A DNA stretch of 64,000 nucleotides, taken from the IMG/VR virus record IMGVR_UViG_3300031999_000009, positions 1-64,000 of that record; one strand, written 5' to 3'. Origin of the DNA: a virus. This document shows positions 49,827 through 57,263 of this stretch, one piece after another; position 1 is the stretch's first letter; the number at the start of each line of letters is the position of its first letter. The notes beneath the pieces are model-generated. The model had not been told where the DNA came from and ran no database searches. It saw only the letters and a list, made by a program, of their open reading frames with translations. A program made the translations under genes and the position numbers.

Positions 49827-49855
49827 TTGACTTCCGGCAGCGTTGATAGTATCAT
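49827..49855 (+). promoter_or_regulatory. Promoter P2 of the six-copy regulon
   Basis: TTGACT 49827-49832, 17-bp spacer, TATCAT 49850-49855, TGATAGTATCA inside, GAATTC 13 bp upstream of the -35 (49808-49813). Precedes the 49877 gene and the AAA+ ATPase. Confidence 0.85.
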
Positions 49856-49876
49856 TTGGTGGTAGAGGAGACACAC

Positions 49877-50092
49877 ATGAAGCGACGTTCGATTGTGGAA
49901 TTCGAGAAGACCCTGCTCGCATCTATCGTGGAAGAGAAGGCCACTCTCGCGGCGATGAACGACAATGCTGCGGTGGCGCAGCGAGCGATTTCTGATCAGT
50001 CTGTGCGCGTAGCCACTCTCGAAGGCGTGGCGTTGCAGCTGTCGAAGACGGAACCCACGGAAGAGGCCGCCGAGATCGCGCAGACCGAGTAA
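49877..50092 (+). CDS. Small coiled-coil protein, 71 aa
   Basis: GAGGAG precedes ATG 49877. Mostly helical (VEFEKTLLASIVEEKATLAAMNDN...LEGVALQLSK), probably a short coiled coil. First gene after P2; may partner the ATPase encoded next. Confidence 0.6.
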   Translation: MKRRSIVEFEKTLLASIVEEKATLAAMNDNAAVAQRAISDQSVRVATLEGVALQLSKTEPTEEAAEIAQTE

Positions 50093-50147
50093 GGTTCGTT
50101 CACCCGGCGGCTGATTGACGGCCGCCAAGACAGAGGAGATGACGACG

Positions 50148-51725
50148 ATGGCGAAGAAGATCCCTCCCGTGCCTGACGACGTGACCGTCATTGCACCCGT
50201 GCCCACCGAGAAGCCGACCGCGGCTGAGAGCGCGCTTCTCCAGGCGTTCAAGGCTGCGCGCCGCGTCTCGACGCCGATCGTGGCGATCGAGACTCCTGAC
50301 GCGGCGGCCACAATCGCCATGATTCGGAAGGTGCTGAACGACAAGGCACCGACGCTCTCGTGGGATTGTGCGCGCGGCCTGAAGGGCCTCAACGATCTCG
50401 GCAAGCAGGCGATGGCCAACCTCGGTATCGACCCGCAGCTCACCGTGAACGCCACGGAGACGTTGCTGGCGTGCGAGAACCTGCCCGAATTGTCGGTGGT
50501 GTTCATGCACAACTTCCACCGTCAGGTGAACGAGGCGTCAGTTATCCAGGCGCTCTGGAACCTGCGCGACGTGTTCAAGGTCAACAAGCGGATGATCGTG
50601 CCGTTGGGCTCGAGCTTCCAGATGCCGCCGGAACTGGCCGGCGACGTCATCACCCTCGACGAACCGCTTCCGACCCGCGAGGAGCTGTCGGCGACGCTCG
50701 ACCAGCAGCACAAGAACGCGGAGCTGCCGTTGCCGTCCGAGGAAGTCAGGGAAGCAGCGTTGGACGCCCTTGTGGGGTTGTCGAGCTTCACGGCGGAGCA
50801 GGTGGCGGCGATGTCGCTCACGAAGCAGGGCGTCAACGTCGCAAAGCTGTGGGAGCGCAAGGTCAAGGCCATCCAGAACACCGACGGCCTGCGCGTGTGG
50901 CAGGGACGCCCCGGCGACACGACGATGGACGAGCTGCGCGGCATCGACAACGTGGTCGAGTTCATGCGGAAGTTGGTGCACGCCGACGCGTTCGGCGCCA
51001 TCGTCTTCATCGACGAGATGGACAAGGCGTTCGCGGGTGGCATGTCCGAGCACACCGGTGACTCGGGCGTCAGCAAGGATCAGGTCGGCACGGTGCTGAG
51101 CTACATCGAGGACACGGGCTCACTCGGCGTGTTGCTGGCCGGCGTGGCTGGCACGGGCAAGACCCAGCTGGCGAAGGCCACTGGCGTGGAAGCGGGCAAG
51201 CCGGTCATCGTGTTCGACCTCGGCGGGATGAAGGGCGGCACGGTTGGCCAGTCGGAGCGCACGATTCGCGCCGCGCTCAAGGTGGTGACGGCCACGGCGG
51301 AGGGCCGCGTGCTGTTCATCGGAACGGCGAACCGGACCACGCTGTTCACGCCAGAGCTCAACCGACGGTTCCCCGACCAGTTCTTCTACGACACGCCAGA
51401 CGACGCCGGTCGCTCGGCAATCTGGCCTGTCTACGCGGCGAAGAACGGACTGACGGCCTCGCAGGCGCACGTGCCGCAGGGCTTCGACGCTGGGTGGACT
51501 GGCGCGGAAATCAAGCGCGCCTGTGAGCGGGCGGCCTTGTTCGGCTGCACGGTGGTCGAGGCGGCGCGGTTCATCATCCCGTCCAGCGTGAGCGGCAAGC
51601 GCCAGATCGAGGCGCTCCGGCACGAAGCGGCTGGTCGGTTCCTGTCCGCCAGCTACGACGGGTTCTACCAGGTGCCGCAGGCGCCACAGGTGCCCGTCCA
51701 GCAGCGGTCGATTGAGGTGCAGTGA
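50148..51725 (+). CDS. AAA+ ATPase with permuted Walker motifs, 525 aa
   Basis: ATG 50148 is chosen for its 9-bp spacing from AGAGGAG. The first ~240 residues resemble the N-terminal part of Ycf46-type ATPases. The core is unusual: a Walker B-like AIVFIDEMDKAF (D289, E290) and GDSGVSKDQVGT come first, then Walker A GVAGTGKT (K338), GGTVGQSERTIR, sensor 1 GTAN (N395) and the arginine-finger segment ELNRRF (R406/R407). In canonical relatives Walker A precedes Walker B. All motifs look intact, so activity is likely. Remodelling of a DNA or protein complex is the probable role; the target is unknown. Confidence 0.75.
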   Translation: MAKKIPPVPDDVTVIAPVPTEKPTAAESALLQAFKAARRVSTPIVAIETPDAAATIAMIRKVLNDKAPTLSWDCARGLKGLNDLGKQAMANLGIDPQLTVNATETLLACENLPELSVVFMHNFHRQVNEASVIQALWNLRDVFKVNKRMIVPLGSSFQMPPELAGDVITLDEPLPTREELSATLDQQHKNAELPLPSEEVREAALDALVGLSSFTAEQVAAMSLTKQGVNVAKLWERKVKAIQNTDGLRVWQGRPGDTTMDELRGIDNVVEFMRKLVHADAFGAIVFIDEMDKAFAGGMSEHTGDSGVSKDQVGTVLSYIEDTGSLGVLLAGVAGTGKTQLAKATGVEAGKPVIVFDLGGMKGGTVGQSERTIRAALKVVTATAEGRVLFIGTANRTTLFTPELNRRFPDQFFYDTPDDAGRSAIWPVYAAKNGLTASQAHVPQGFDAGWTGAEIKRACERAALFGCTVVEAARFIIPSSVSGKRQIEALRHEAAGRFLSASYDGFYQVPQAPQVPVQQRSIEVQ

Positions 51726-52141
51726 TGGCAGCCGCACAAGCCGGTTGGACCGACTACGCCATCCTGCAGGCGTCCTCTGGCAACGGGAAGCAGTGGAAGG
51801 TGCAGGTCAACGTCGAGGGCTTGTTCCGGTGCAACTGCCCGTCGTTCATCTTCAGCAAGATGTCGCCCAAGACGTGCAAGCACTGCAAGCGCTGTGAGGA
51901 GCAGCGGCTGACGGAAACGAAGGTCAAGCCGGTGGCTCGTCCGGCAATCGCGCCCTACTGGGACGAGGCGATGGGCTTCCTCGATAAGATGCTGACGCAG
52001 GCCAGCGCGTCCGTGACGGCCGCACAGAAGAAGGTCATGTGCGACGTCCTGGCGACCAAGCTGGCGCTGTTCAGGCCCATGGCGGCAGCGGTGGAAGTCA
52101 CCGAGGTCGTGGGCATCCGGCGGATCACGTTCGACGACTGA
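51725..52141 (+). CDS. SWIM-like zinc-finger protein, 138 aa
   Basis: ATG 51725 overlaps the ATPase stop (TGATG). After a beta N-terminus (GKQWKVQVNVEGLF) comes CxC...CxH: C36, C38, C51, H53, a SWIM pattern, with an extra C54/C57. The C-terminal half is helical. SWIM fingers bind DNA or proteins. Operon partner of the AAA+ ATPase. Confidence 0.65.
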   Translation: MAAAQAGWTDYAILQASSGNGKQWKVQVNVEGLFRCNCPSFIFSKMSPKTCKHCKRCEEQRLTETKVKPVARPAIAPYWDEAMGFLDKMLTQASASVTAAQKKVMCDVLATKLALFRPMAAAVEVTEVVGIRRITFDD

Positions 52142-52186
52142 TCGTAAATCACCCGGCATGCGCCGGGTTCACCAAGGAGCAGGCAG

Positions 52187-52594
52187 ATGGCGAGTCTCAA
52201 CAAGGTTCAATTGATTGGCAATCTCGGGCGCGACGCAGAGCTGAAGTATCTCGCGTCCGGGGCAGCGGTGGCGACCATCAACATGGCGACCACGGAATAC
52301 TGGAACGACAAGGCTGGCCAGAAGCAGGAGAAGACCGAGTGGCACCGGGTCGTCATTTGGGGCAAGACCGCGGAGGGCCTGGCCGAGTATCTCGTGAAGG
52401 GCAAGCAGATCTACGTCGAGGGCCGGCTGCAGACCCGGCAGTGGGACGACAAGGACGGCAACAAGCGCTACACGACCGAGATCCGTGGCGATCGGGTCAT
52501 CCTGCTCGGTGGTGGCAAGGGCGGCGCGGCGCACCCGGCGGCTTCCGGTGAGGAGCCAACCGGCCAGATGCCGGACGACGACATCCCGTTCTAG
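52187..52594 (+). CDS. ssb: Single-stranded DNA-binding protein, 135 aa
   Basis: A complete OB-fold [46 protein letters not shown], and the acidic C-terminal tip DDDIPF used to recruit partner proteins. AAGGAG precedes the ATG. Supports replication and recombination. Confidence 0.95.
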   Translation: MASLNKVQLIGNLGRDAELKYLASGAAVATINMATTEYWNDKAGQKQEKTEWHRVVIWGKTAEGLAEYLVKGKQIYVEGRLQTRQWDDKDGNKRYTTEIRGDRVILLGGGKGGAAHPAASGEEPTGQMPDDDIPF

Positions 52595-52598
52595 GTCG

Positions 52599-52614
52599 AT
52601 ACCGCCGGCGGTAT
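52599..52614 (+). other. 16-bp perfect palindrome, copy 2
   Basis: ATACCGCCGGCGGTAT, identical to 23973-23988. It lies 4 bp after the SSB stop and 5 bp before the parS-like site. Confidence 0.75.
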
Positions 52615-52619
52615 GAACA

Positions 52620-52635
52620 CGTTCCACGTGGAACA
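52620..52635 (+). other. parS: parS-like site, second copy
   Basis: CGTTCCACGTGGAACA contains the 14-bp perfect palindrome GTTCCACGTGGAAC and differs from the symmetric parS (TGTTCCACGTGGAACA) only at the first base. Intergenic, upstream of the 52650 gene. Confidence 0.7.
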
Positions 52636-52649
52636 CTCTGGGAGACGAC

Positions 52650-52970
52650 ATGCTGCACTACAAGCTCGACACTGACGGACAGCCTGTCGCCTGCGATCTC
52701 TTGGAGTGGGCCACGTGGTTCGAGGGCGCCGGCGCCTCACGTATCGTCGCCCAGGACATGGTCGGTGACGTGCAGGTGAGCACGGTCTTCCTCGCGCTGG
52801 ACCACGACTGGTCTGGCGCGGGGCCTCCCGTGCTCTGGGAGACGATGATCTTCGGCGGACGACACTCGGACTACCAGCGCCGCTACTCGTCGCGTGAGGC
52901 GGCCGTGGCGGGCCATGTTGAGGCGCTGGCGCTGGCGTCTGTGACACGGAACATCGAGTTGGAGGACTGA
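52650..52970 (+). CDS. Hypothetical protein, 106 aa
   Basis: TGGGAGACGAC precedes the ATG. A small alpha/beta protein with LWETMIFGG and YSSREAAVAGHVEALALA, a pattern common in short early phage proteins. Overlaps the next ATG by one base. Confidence 0.65.
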   Translation: MLHYKLDTDGQPVACDLLEWATWFEGAGASRIVAQDMVGDVQVSTVFLALDHDWSGAGPPVLWETMIFGGRHSDYQRRYSSREAAVAGHVEALALASVTRNIELED

Positions 52971-53251
52971 TGAAACGGATCACGGTGACGTGGCAGGAGA
53001 CGACCACCTACGCGGTGTCGATTGTCGTGCCGGACGACTACCCGGAGACACTCGAAGAGTTCGCCTCGCCTGAGTGGAGCGCCTACCCACCGAGCGGTGA
53101 TGGCGAGGAAGACTGGTGGGCCCGCGTCGAGGAGCAGTCACCTGATTGGATCCGGACTGGGTGCATTGAAGTGACCGACCGCACGCTCACGGACCTTGAG
53201 CTCGACACGGGGCCGGAGTCCGACCACAACCCCGCCGAGCCTCCGCTCTGA
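52970..53251 (+). CDS. Acidic hypothetical protein, 93 aa
   Basis: ATG overlaps the previous stop (TGATG). Beta N-terminus (RITVTWQETTTYAVSIVVPDD) then a Trp- and acid-rich region. No family recognised; the acidic surface could mimic DNA. Confidence 0.6.
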   Translation: MKRITVTWQETTTYAVSIVVPDDYPETLEEFASPEWSAYPPSGDGEEDWWARVEEQSPDWIRTGCIEVTDRTLTDLELDTGPESDHNPAEPPL

Positions 53252-53265
53252 TTCCGAGGTGACTC

Positions 53266-53436
53266 ATGACTGTTGTCGACAACGTCGTTGCAGCCTACAG
53301 ACTCGCGCTGACCGTGGCCTCCTCGCGTGAGGACGTGACGAACATCATCGCCGAATTGACCCAGAGCATCCGCGCGCTCGACGTCGTGCGCCTCGAAGGG
53401 ATCGAACAGCGTCGGAAGATGGGCACGCCCGCGTGA
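53266..53436 (+). CDS. Small helical protein, 56 aa
   Basis: CGAGGTGAC precedes the ATG. MTVVDNVVAAYRLALTVASSREDV... is all-helical. Overlaps the following tiny ORF by GTGA. Confidence 0.6.
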   Translation: MTVVDNVVAAYRLALTVASSREDVTNIIAELTQSIRALDVVRLEGIEQRRKMGTPA

Positions 53437-53489
53437 AATTATTCGGAGCCGCCTTGGTTGCCGCCCCGTTGCTTCTTCTCACGGCCTAG
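53433..53489 (+). CDS. Tiny hydrophobic peptide ORF, 18 aa
   Basis: GTG start coupled to the previous stop; (M)KLFGAALVAAPLLLLTA is entirely hydrophobic after a lysine. Could be a real membrane peptide or a chance ORF. Confidence 0.3.
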   Translation: MKLFGAALVAAPLLLLTA

Positions 53490-53587
53490 TGCGCGAGTCG
53501 GGATGGCGCGTGGCGATGGCCACGTGGTTGATCGTGTCCGCCGTGGTCGCGTCGATCTCTGTCGGCGCCTGGCTCCTCGCGCACTGA
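53489..53587 (+). CDS. Small membrane protein, 32 aa
   Basis: GTG at the last base of the previous stop. Residues ~9-31 (AMATWLIVSAVVASISVGAW) form one membrane segment after a charged start. Coupling supports it, but its length leaves doubt. Confidence 0.4.
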   Translation: MRESGWRVAMATWLIVSAVVASISVGAWLLAH

Positions 53588-53617
53588 AATTAGTTAAAGA
53601 TTTCGGGCGTGAGGGTG

Positions 53618-53646
53618 TTGACTCCTGCCGCGATTGATAGTATCAT
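53618..53646 (+). promoter_or_regulatory. Promoter P3 of the six-copy regulon
   Basis: TTGACT 53618-53623, 17-bp spacer, TATCAT 53641-53646 with TGATAGTATCA. GATTTC replaces GAATTC 13 bp upstream. Precedes the SWIM primase-polymerase gene. Confidence 0.85.
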
Positions 53647-53682
53647 TGTCTTATGTTGATGGAGACGATGATGGAGACAAAC

Positions 53683-54465
53683 ATGACCACTTGGGAATTC
53701 CCGAGCACCACGACAAGCGAGATTCACACCGTCACCCTGGTCGACCCGCGCACGAAGTTTCTGACGTGCACCTGCACTGGTTTCAAGTATCGCCGCGACT
53801 GCTGGCACACCAAGGCGGTCGCCGAAAAGATTTCCCCGGCGGTGGCACCGGCTGACAACAAATTTCTTCGAGCCGCGCTCGACTATCACAAGATGGGCTA
53901 CCACGTGATTCCGGTCGAGCCGAACGGCAAGCGGCCACTCGTGCAGTGGAAAGATTTCATGACCGTCAAGCCGACGCTGGGCCAGATCAAGACCTGGTGG
54001 ATGCGCACCCCGAACGCCAACGTGGCGATTGTGCTCGGCCAGAACCGGTTTGCGGTGGACCTGGACGGCGGCGCCGAAGCCGAAAAATTATTGGCGGACG
54101 CGGGCATCGAGCTTCCCGCCGACGCGCCCCGCAGCAAGACAGGCGGCGGCAATCACGTGTTCCTGTCCGCGCCCACGCCGCAACCTGACCGAATCGGTCT
54201 GCTGAAGGCGGCCGAGCCGCTGGCCGGCGCACTGCCCACGCCGAAGGGCAAGCTGCGCCACGCGCAAATCGACATCCGCGGCCTCGGAATAATTATCGCG
54301 GCCCCGTCCGTGCACCCGAGCGGTGCCGTCTACACGTGGCTGTCGCCGCTGACGGCCACGCCGCCGATGGCGTCGGACGCGCTGCTGGAGCTCATCGCCT
54401 ACGTGCCTCCGCCGCCACCGAAGAAGCCGCGGGCGCCGCGCAAGGCAAAGGTCGTGGTGTCATGA
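53683..54465 (+). CDS. SWIM finger plus AEP-type primase-polymerase, 260 aa
   Basis: ATG 53683 gives MTTWEF, matching the ligase gene's start. Residues 1-50 are a SWIM module (C29, C31, C40, H42). From ~60 to 235 is a bifunctional primase-polymerase N-terminal domain: YHKMGYHVIPVEPNGKRPL, NANVAIVLG, metal-binding VDLDG (D126, D128), GGGNHVFLS and DIRGLGIIIAAPSVHPSG. AEP enzymes make primers or fill short gaps; LigD-type polymerases in bacterial end joining are also AEP proteins, though of a different subfamily. No helicase is fused. Confidence 0.8.
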   Translation: MTTWEFPSTTTSEIHTVTLVDPRTKFLTCTCTGFKYRRDCWHTKAVAEKISPAVAPADNKFLRAALDYHKMGYHVIPVEPNGKRPLVQWKDFMTVKPTLGQIKTWWMRTPNANVAIVLGQNRFAVDLDGGAEAEKLLADAGIELPADAPRSKTGGGNHVFLSAPTPQPDRIGLLKAAEPLAGALPTPKGKLRHAQIDIRGLGIIIAAPSVHPSGAVYTWLSPLTATPPMASDALLELIAYVPPPPPKKPRAPRKAKVVVS

Positions 54466-54542
54466 AGAAAATAATTCTCCTGGCCACCTTCTGCTGGCTC
54501 GTGCTGCTGCTCGGTCAATACGCGGGGCAGCACGGATGGTAG
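54462..54542 (+). CDS. Small membrane peptide, 26 aa
   Basis: ATGA overlap with the primase-polymerase stop. MKKIILLATFCWLVLLLGQY is one membrane helix with a basic start. Its end overlaps the next ATG. Confidence 0.5.
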   Translation: MKKIILLATFCWLVLLLGQYAGQHGW

Positions 54543-54763
54543 TCGCGACCTACCCGTCGTCGACTGAGCCTGGCGTCACACACACCGTCACGGTGAAGAC
54601 GCGCCCCGGCACCAGGCAGGTGGCGTTGAAGTGCACGTGTAAAGGGTTCACGCGCGCGGCGCGCTGGCACTCCTGCTGGCATGTCCGCGAGGTGGCTCAA
54701 CGAAATAATTATTTGACCGTGGTCGGCGGCGAGCTGTTCGGCTACACACCGGAGGCCAAATGA
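54536..54763 (+). CDS. Stand-alone SWIM zinc finger, 75 aa
   Basis: The protein is little more than a SWIM module: THTVTVK, then C33, C35, C47, H49 and a short helix. It shares the HTVT[LV] lead-in with the modules of the primase-polymerase and ligase. Overlaps both neighbours by a few bases. Confidence 0.7.
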   Translation: MVVATYPSSTEPGVTHTVTVKTRPGTRQVALKCTCKGFTRAARWHSCWHVREVAQRNNYLTVVGGELFGYTPEAK

Positions 54764-55908
54764 CCTGGGAGTTTGCGTCGAAGTCTAGCAGTGCTGTTCA
54801 CACCGTGACGCTCCACCCCTCTGGCGAACTCGTGTGCACGTGCAGCGGCTGGCGTTTCAAGAAGCCTGGCAAGCCACGTGAGTGCACGCACATGACGGGG
54901 CTCATCAAAAAGAATTCGTGGTCACGGGACGTGAAGGGCGACCTCGTGATCATCAAAGAATCCGTCGAAAATAGTCCGAATTCGGTCGTGCCTCTCTTGA
55001 CTCCGCCTGTCGATGATAGTATCATTGTTCTTGTAGGAGGGACACCAACAATGAACACAACGATGACCACCCCCACTCAGACGGCCCCGGACGCGCAGCT
55101 TGCGGTGGGCATGACCACCCCGGTGAGCGGTGCGGCGTTCAACGAAAAATATGGCGACGGCACCTGGTCGATGGACGAGAAGCTCGACGGCCACCGGTGC
55201 TTGGTCGTGAAGCGCGGCGAGGACATCAAGTGCTGGTCACGCGGCGGCGCCGGTCGTGCCAGCCTCGAAAAGAAAGTGACCCCAGCCATCCTGTCCGCCA
55301 TCGCGCAGATGCCCGACGGCATCTACGACGGCGAGCTGATGATTCCCGGCGGCAACTCATGGAACGTGGTGGACCTGGCCAGGCAGCACGAGCTGGTGGT
55401 CATCCTGTTCGACGTGCAGGAGATTCTGGGCCAGAACGTGTGCAAGGAACCACAGTCCATGCGGCGCGACCTGCTCGCGCAGGCGGTGGCGCACGTGAAG
55501 ACGGACGCGGTGCGGTTGGTGGCCAGCTTCACGCCGGAGTGGGCGGTCATCGAAAAGATTTGGGCCGAGGGTGGCGAGGGCGTCATCGTCAAAAAGAATT
55601 CTGCCCCCTACCGCCCCGGCTACCGGTCGGATGCGTGGGTCAAGGTGAAGCAGCTGATGTCGGTGGTCGGCGTCATTACCGGGTTCAAGGCTGGCTCGTT
55701 CGGTCCCCACTCAGTAACCTGCGTGACCCTGGACAGCGGCGTCAAAACCCAGGTCAAGACACTGGACACCGTGACGCTGGCGGCGATCGAAAAAAATCCC
55801 GAATCTTTCCTCGGCCACCGACTGGTGATTCAGTGCCAGCAGGTGGTGGCGTCGAGCGGCTGCCCGCGTCATCCGATGTGGGACCACATGGCGGGAGACA
55901 CGGAATGA
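54760..55908 (+). CDS. SWIM finger plus ATP-dependent DNA ligase, 382 aa
   Basis: Residues 1-50 form a SWIM module (MTWEF...HTVTL; C26, C28, C42, H44). A linker (~70-130) contains an in-frame promoter and ribosome site. The ligase core follows: motif I EKLDG with nucleotide-binding K141, DGEL, EGVIVK (E273), and motif V WVKVK (K295, K297), then a short OB-like C-terminal part. It seals DNA nicks using ATP. A shorter form from ATG 55051 (285 aa, lysine at 44) starts after AGGAGGG and lacks the SWIM finger. No LigD polymerase or phosphoesterase domain is fused. Confidence 0.85.
   Translation: MTWEFASKSSSAVHTVTLHPSGELVCTCSGWRFKKPGKPRECTHMTGLIKKNSWSRDVKGDLVIIKESVENSPNSVVPLLTPPVDDSIIVLVGGTPTMNTTMTTPTQTAPDAQLAVGMTTPVSGAAFNEKYGDGTWSMDEKLDGHRCLVVKRGEDIKCWSRGGAGRASLEKKVTPAILSAIAQMPDGIYDGELMIPGGNSWNVVDLARQHELVVILFDVQEILGQNVCKEPQSMRRDLLAQAVAHVKTDAVRLVASFTPEWAVIEKIWAEGGEGVIVKKNSAPYRPGYRSDAWVKVKQLMSVVGVITGFKAGSFGPHSVTCVTLDSGVKTQVKTLDTVTLAAIEKNPESFLGHRLVIQCQQVVASSGCPRHPMWDHMAGDTE
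54997..55025 (+). promoter_or_regulatory. Promoter P4, inside the SWIM-ligase ORF
   Basis: TTGACT 54997-55002, 17-bp spacer, TATCAT 55020-55025, TGATAGTATCA, GAATTC 13 bp upstream (54978-54983). It encodes LLTPPVDDSII in frame. AGGAGGG and ATG 55051 follow, giving a ligase without the SWIM module. Confidence 0.8.
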
Positions 55909-56222
55909 AAAATAAATTCCGCGCACTGCTCGCCCACTTGCGGCATCGCCTGTTTCACGGTGAGCACCATCACCTGCAGGAGCACGGCGACCGCGAAATA
56001 TTTCTTCGATGCTCACTGTGTGGGCTTCGATCGCCAGGCGTGCTCCTGGGGCCAGGGCCTCGTCCGGCGCTGGCTGGCGACCCCGTCCGTGCCAAGGCTC
56101 TTGTCGCCTCTGTCTCGCGCATCGTGCCACCGCTCGTGGCCGCGCCAGTGACAGCAGACGAGATTCGGTGGTTGGTCCACGAAGACGAAGACGACTTTCC
56201 TTCGATGCGACAGGTTCATTAG
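55905..56222 (+). CDS. Hypothetical protein with CxxC, 105 aa
   Basis: ATGA overlap with the ligase stop. N-terminus rich in His/Arg (LLAHLRHRLFHGEHHHLQEHGDR), then CSLC and a hydrophobic-acidic C-terminus (TADEIRWLVHEDEDDF). May bind zinc. Unknown role. Confidence 0.55.
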   Translation: MKNKFRALLAHLRHRLFHGEHHHLQEHGDREIFLRCSLCGLRSPGVLLGPGPRPALAGDPVRAKALVASVSRIVPPLVAAPVTADEIRWLVHEDEDDFPSMRQVH

Positions 56223-56231
56223 GAGACGACG

Positions 56232-56690
56232 ATGAAGGTATCAGAGGTCGGCTTGCTCGACGAATGCTTCACGCACATCGCGGAAGACGGAAAGCAGACC
56301 AGCTACGCGGTCACCAAGCTGGTTGAGTATCTGGCCGCCCACAATTGGGAGAAGGTGGTGGTGCCCGTCGAGGAGTTCCACGCGGCCTACTGTGTCAACA
56401 ACCGCGGTGTCGAGCCTGACCGCATCGCTCGCCTGCTTCAGTGCGTGCCGGCGTTGGTGCGGCCGATCGTGTTCATCCACATGCCGGACAACTCGCACCT
56501 GTTGGTGGATGGCACGCACCGCTACGTGGCGCTCTTCGGGCTGAATCGAACGGAAATCTTCGCGCACATGGTGCCGTGGGACATCGCTAAGGACTTCATC
56601 CTCGAGGACATTCCCAACACGACACCCGAGCGGTTGATGCAGCACTCGCACCTCTCGCAACTTCGCGAGCTTCTCGGGATCGATCGGTAG
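56232..56690 (+). CDS. ParB/sulfiredoxin-like fold protein, 152 aa
   Basis: AGGAGACGACG precedes the ATG. The block VVVPVEEFHAAY...RPIVFIHMPDNSHLLVDGTHRYVALFGLN is typical of ParB-like nuclease/Srx-fold domains. No DNA-binding HTH is present, so it is not a parS-binding segregation ParB. Confidence 0.65.
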   Translation: MKVSEVGLLDECFTHIAEDGKQTSYAVTKLVEYLAAHNWEKVVVPVEEFHAAYCVNNRGVEPDRIARLLQCVPALVRPIVFIHMPDNSHLLVDGTHRYVALFGLNRTEIFAHMVPWDIAKDFILEDIPNTTPERLMQHSHLSQLRELLGIDR

Positions 56691-56888
56691 ATGCCCACGC
56701 TGGTCATCACGATGGCAAATGGGTCCGTCCAGCGGCACAAGGGATGGACGCTGGAAATGGCCGAGCGGCTCAAGGCATCCTGGGCGCAGATCACCCCTCC
56801 ACCGGTCTTCACGATCGCGTGGGAGGACATAGGAGACGACGATGGCGGTTACAAAAGCGGCAAAGCTCGACGACCTCAATCTCGGTGA
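56691..56888 (+). CDS. Small hypothetical protein, 65 aa
   Basis: ATG is the base after the previous stop. An alpha/beta N-terminus (TLVITMANGSVQRHKGWTLEMAERLKASW) and a charged tail. Its end overlaps the next gene by 47 bp. Confidence 0.5.
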   Translation: MPTLVITMANGSVQRHKGWTLEMAERLKASWAQITPPPVFTIAWEDIGDDDGGYKSGKARRPQSR

Positions 56889-57147
56889 TTTCGTCTATGA
56901 CATGCACGACGGTTTGCGCCCGTTGCGCGAGCGCTTCGGCATCATCTCCATGGTGCAGTGGCACCACTCCAGCGAAAACGTCCAGCCGTTCGTCGGGCCC
57001 AAAGGGTGGAAGTTTCCGAACAAGGAGCTGCGCGTGATCGGCTTCACGGATGAAGGCCACGCCGTGTGTGGCTTCACCTACGACGGTATCCGCAGCGGCA
57101 TTCTGGTGCTGTCGGACTTGGTCACTGGCCCAGACCCGAGGGATTGA
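56842..57147 (+). CDS. Hypothetical protein, 101 aa
   Basis: AGGAGACGACG precedes the ATG. Beta-rich (LNLGDFVYDMHDGLRP...RVIGFTDEGHAVCGFTYDG), SH3-like in pattern. No family recognised. Confidence 0.6.
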   Translation: MAVTKAAKLDDLNLGDFVYDMHDGLRPLRERFGIISMVQWHHSSENVQPFVGPKGWKFPNKELRVIGFTDEGHAVCGFTYDGIRSGILVLSDLVTGPDPRD

Positions 57148-57149
57148 GC

Positions 57150-57263
57150 ATGTCAAGGTTCGTGGGAGTTGTGATCGGTGCGTGTTTCGTCGTGGGCTGC
57201 CTCGCGCTGGCGATCGCCTTCGCCGCGTGGTCCGTCCATCTGGCGTGGAGCCAATTTCAATGA
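57150..57263 (+). CDS. Small membrane protein, 37 aa
   Basis: GAGGGATTGAGC precedes the ATG. MSRFVGVVIGACFVVGCLAL starts a single membrane helix that runs to ~residue 27. Confidence 0.5.
   Translation: MSRFVGVVIGACFVVGCLALAIAFAAWSVHLAWSQFQ

Noticed and set aside
56232-56690. This ParB-like protein as the partner of the parS sites
   Set aside because: It has only the Srx-like fold, no HTH DNA-binding domain and no GERRxxA-type CTP-binding motif.
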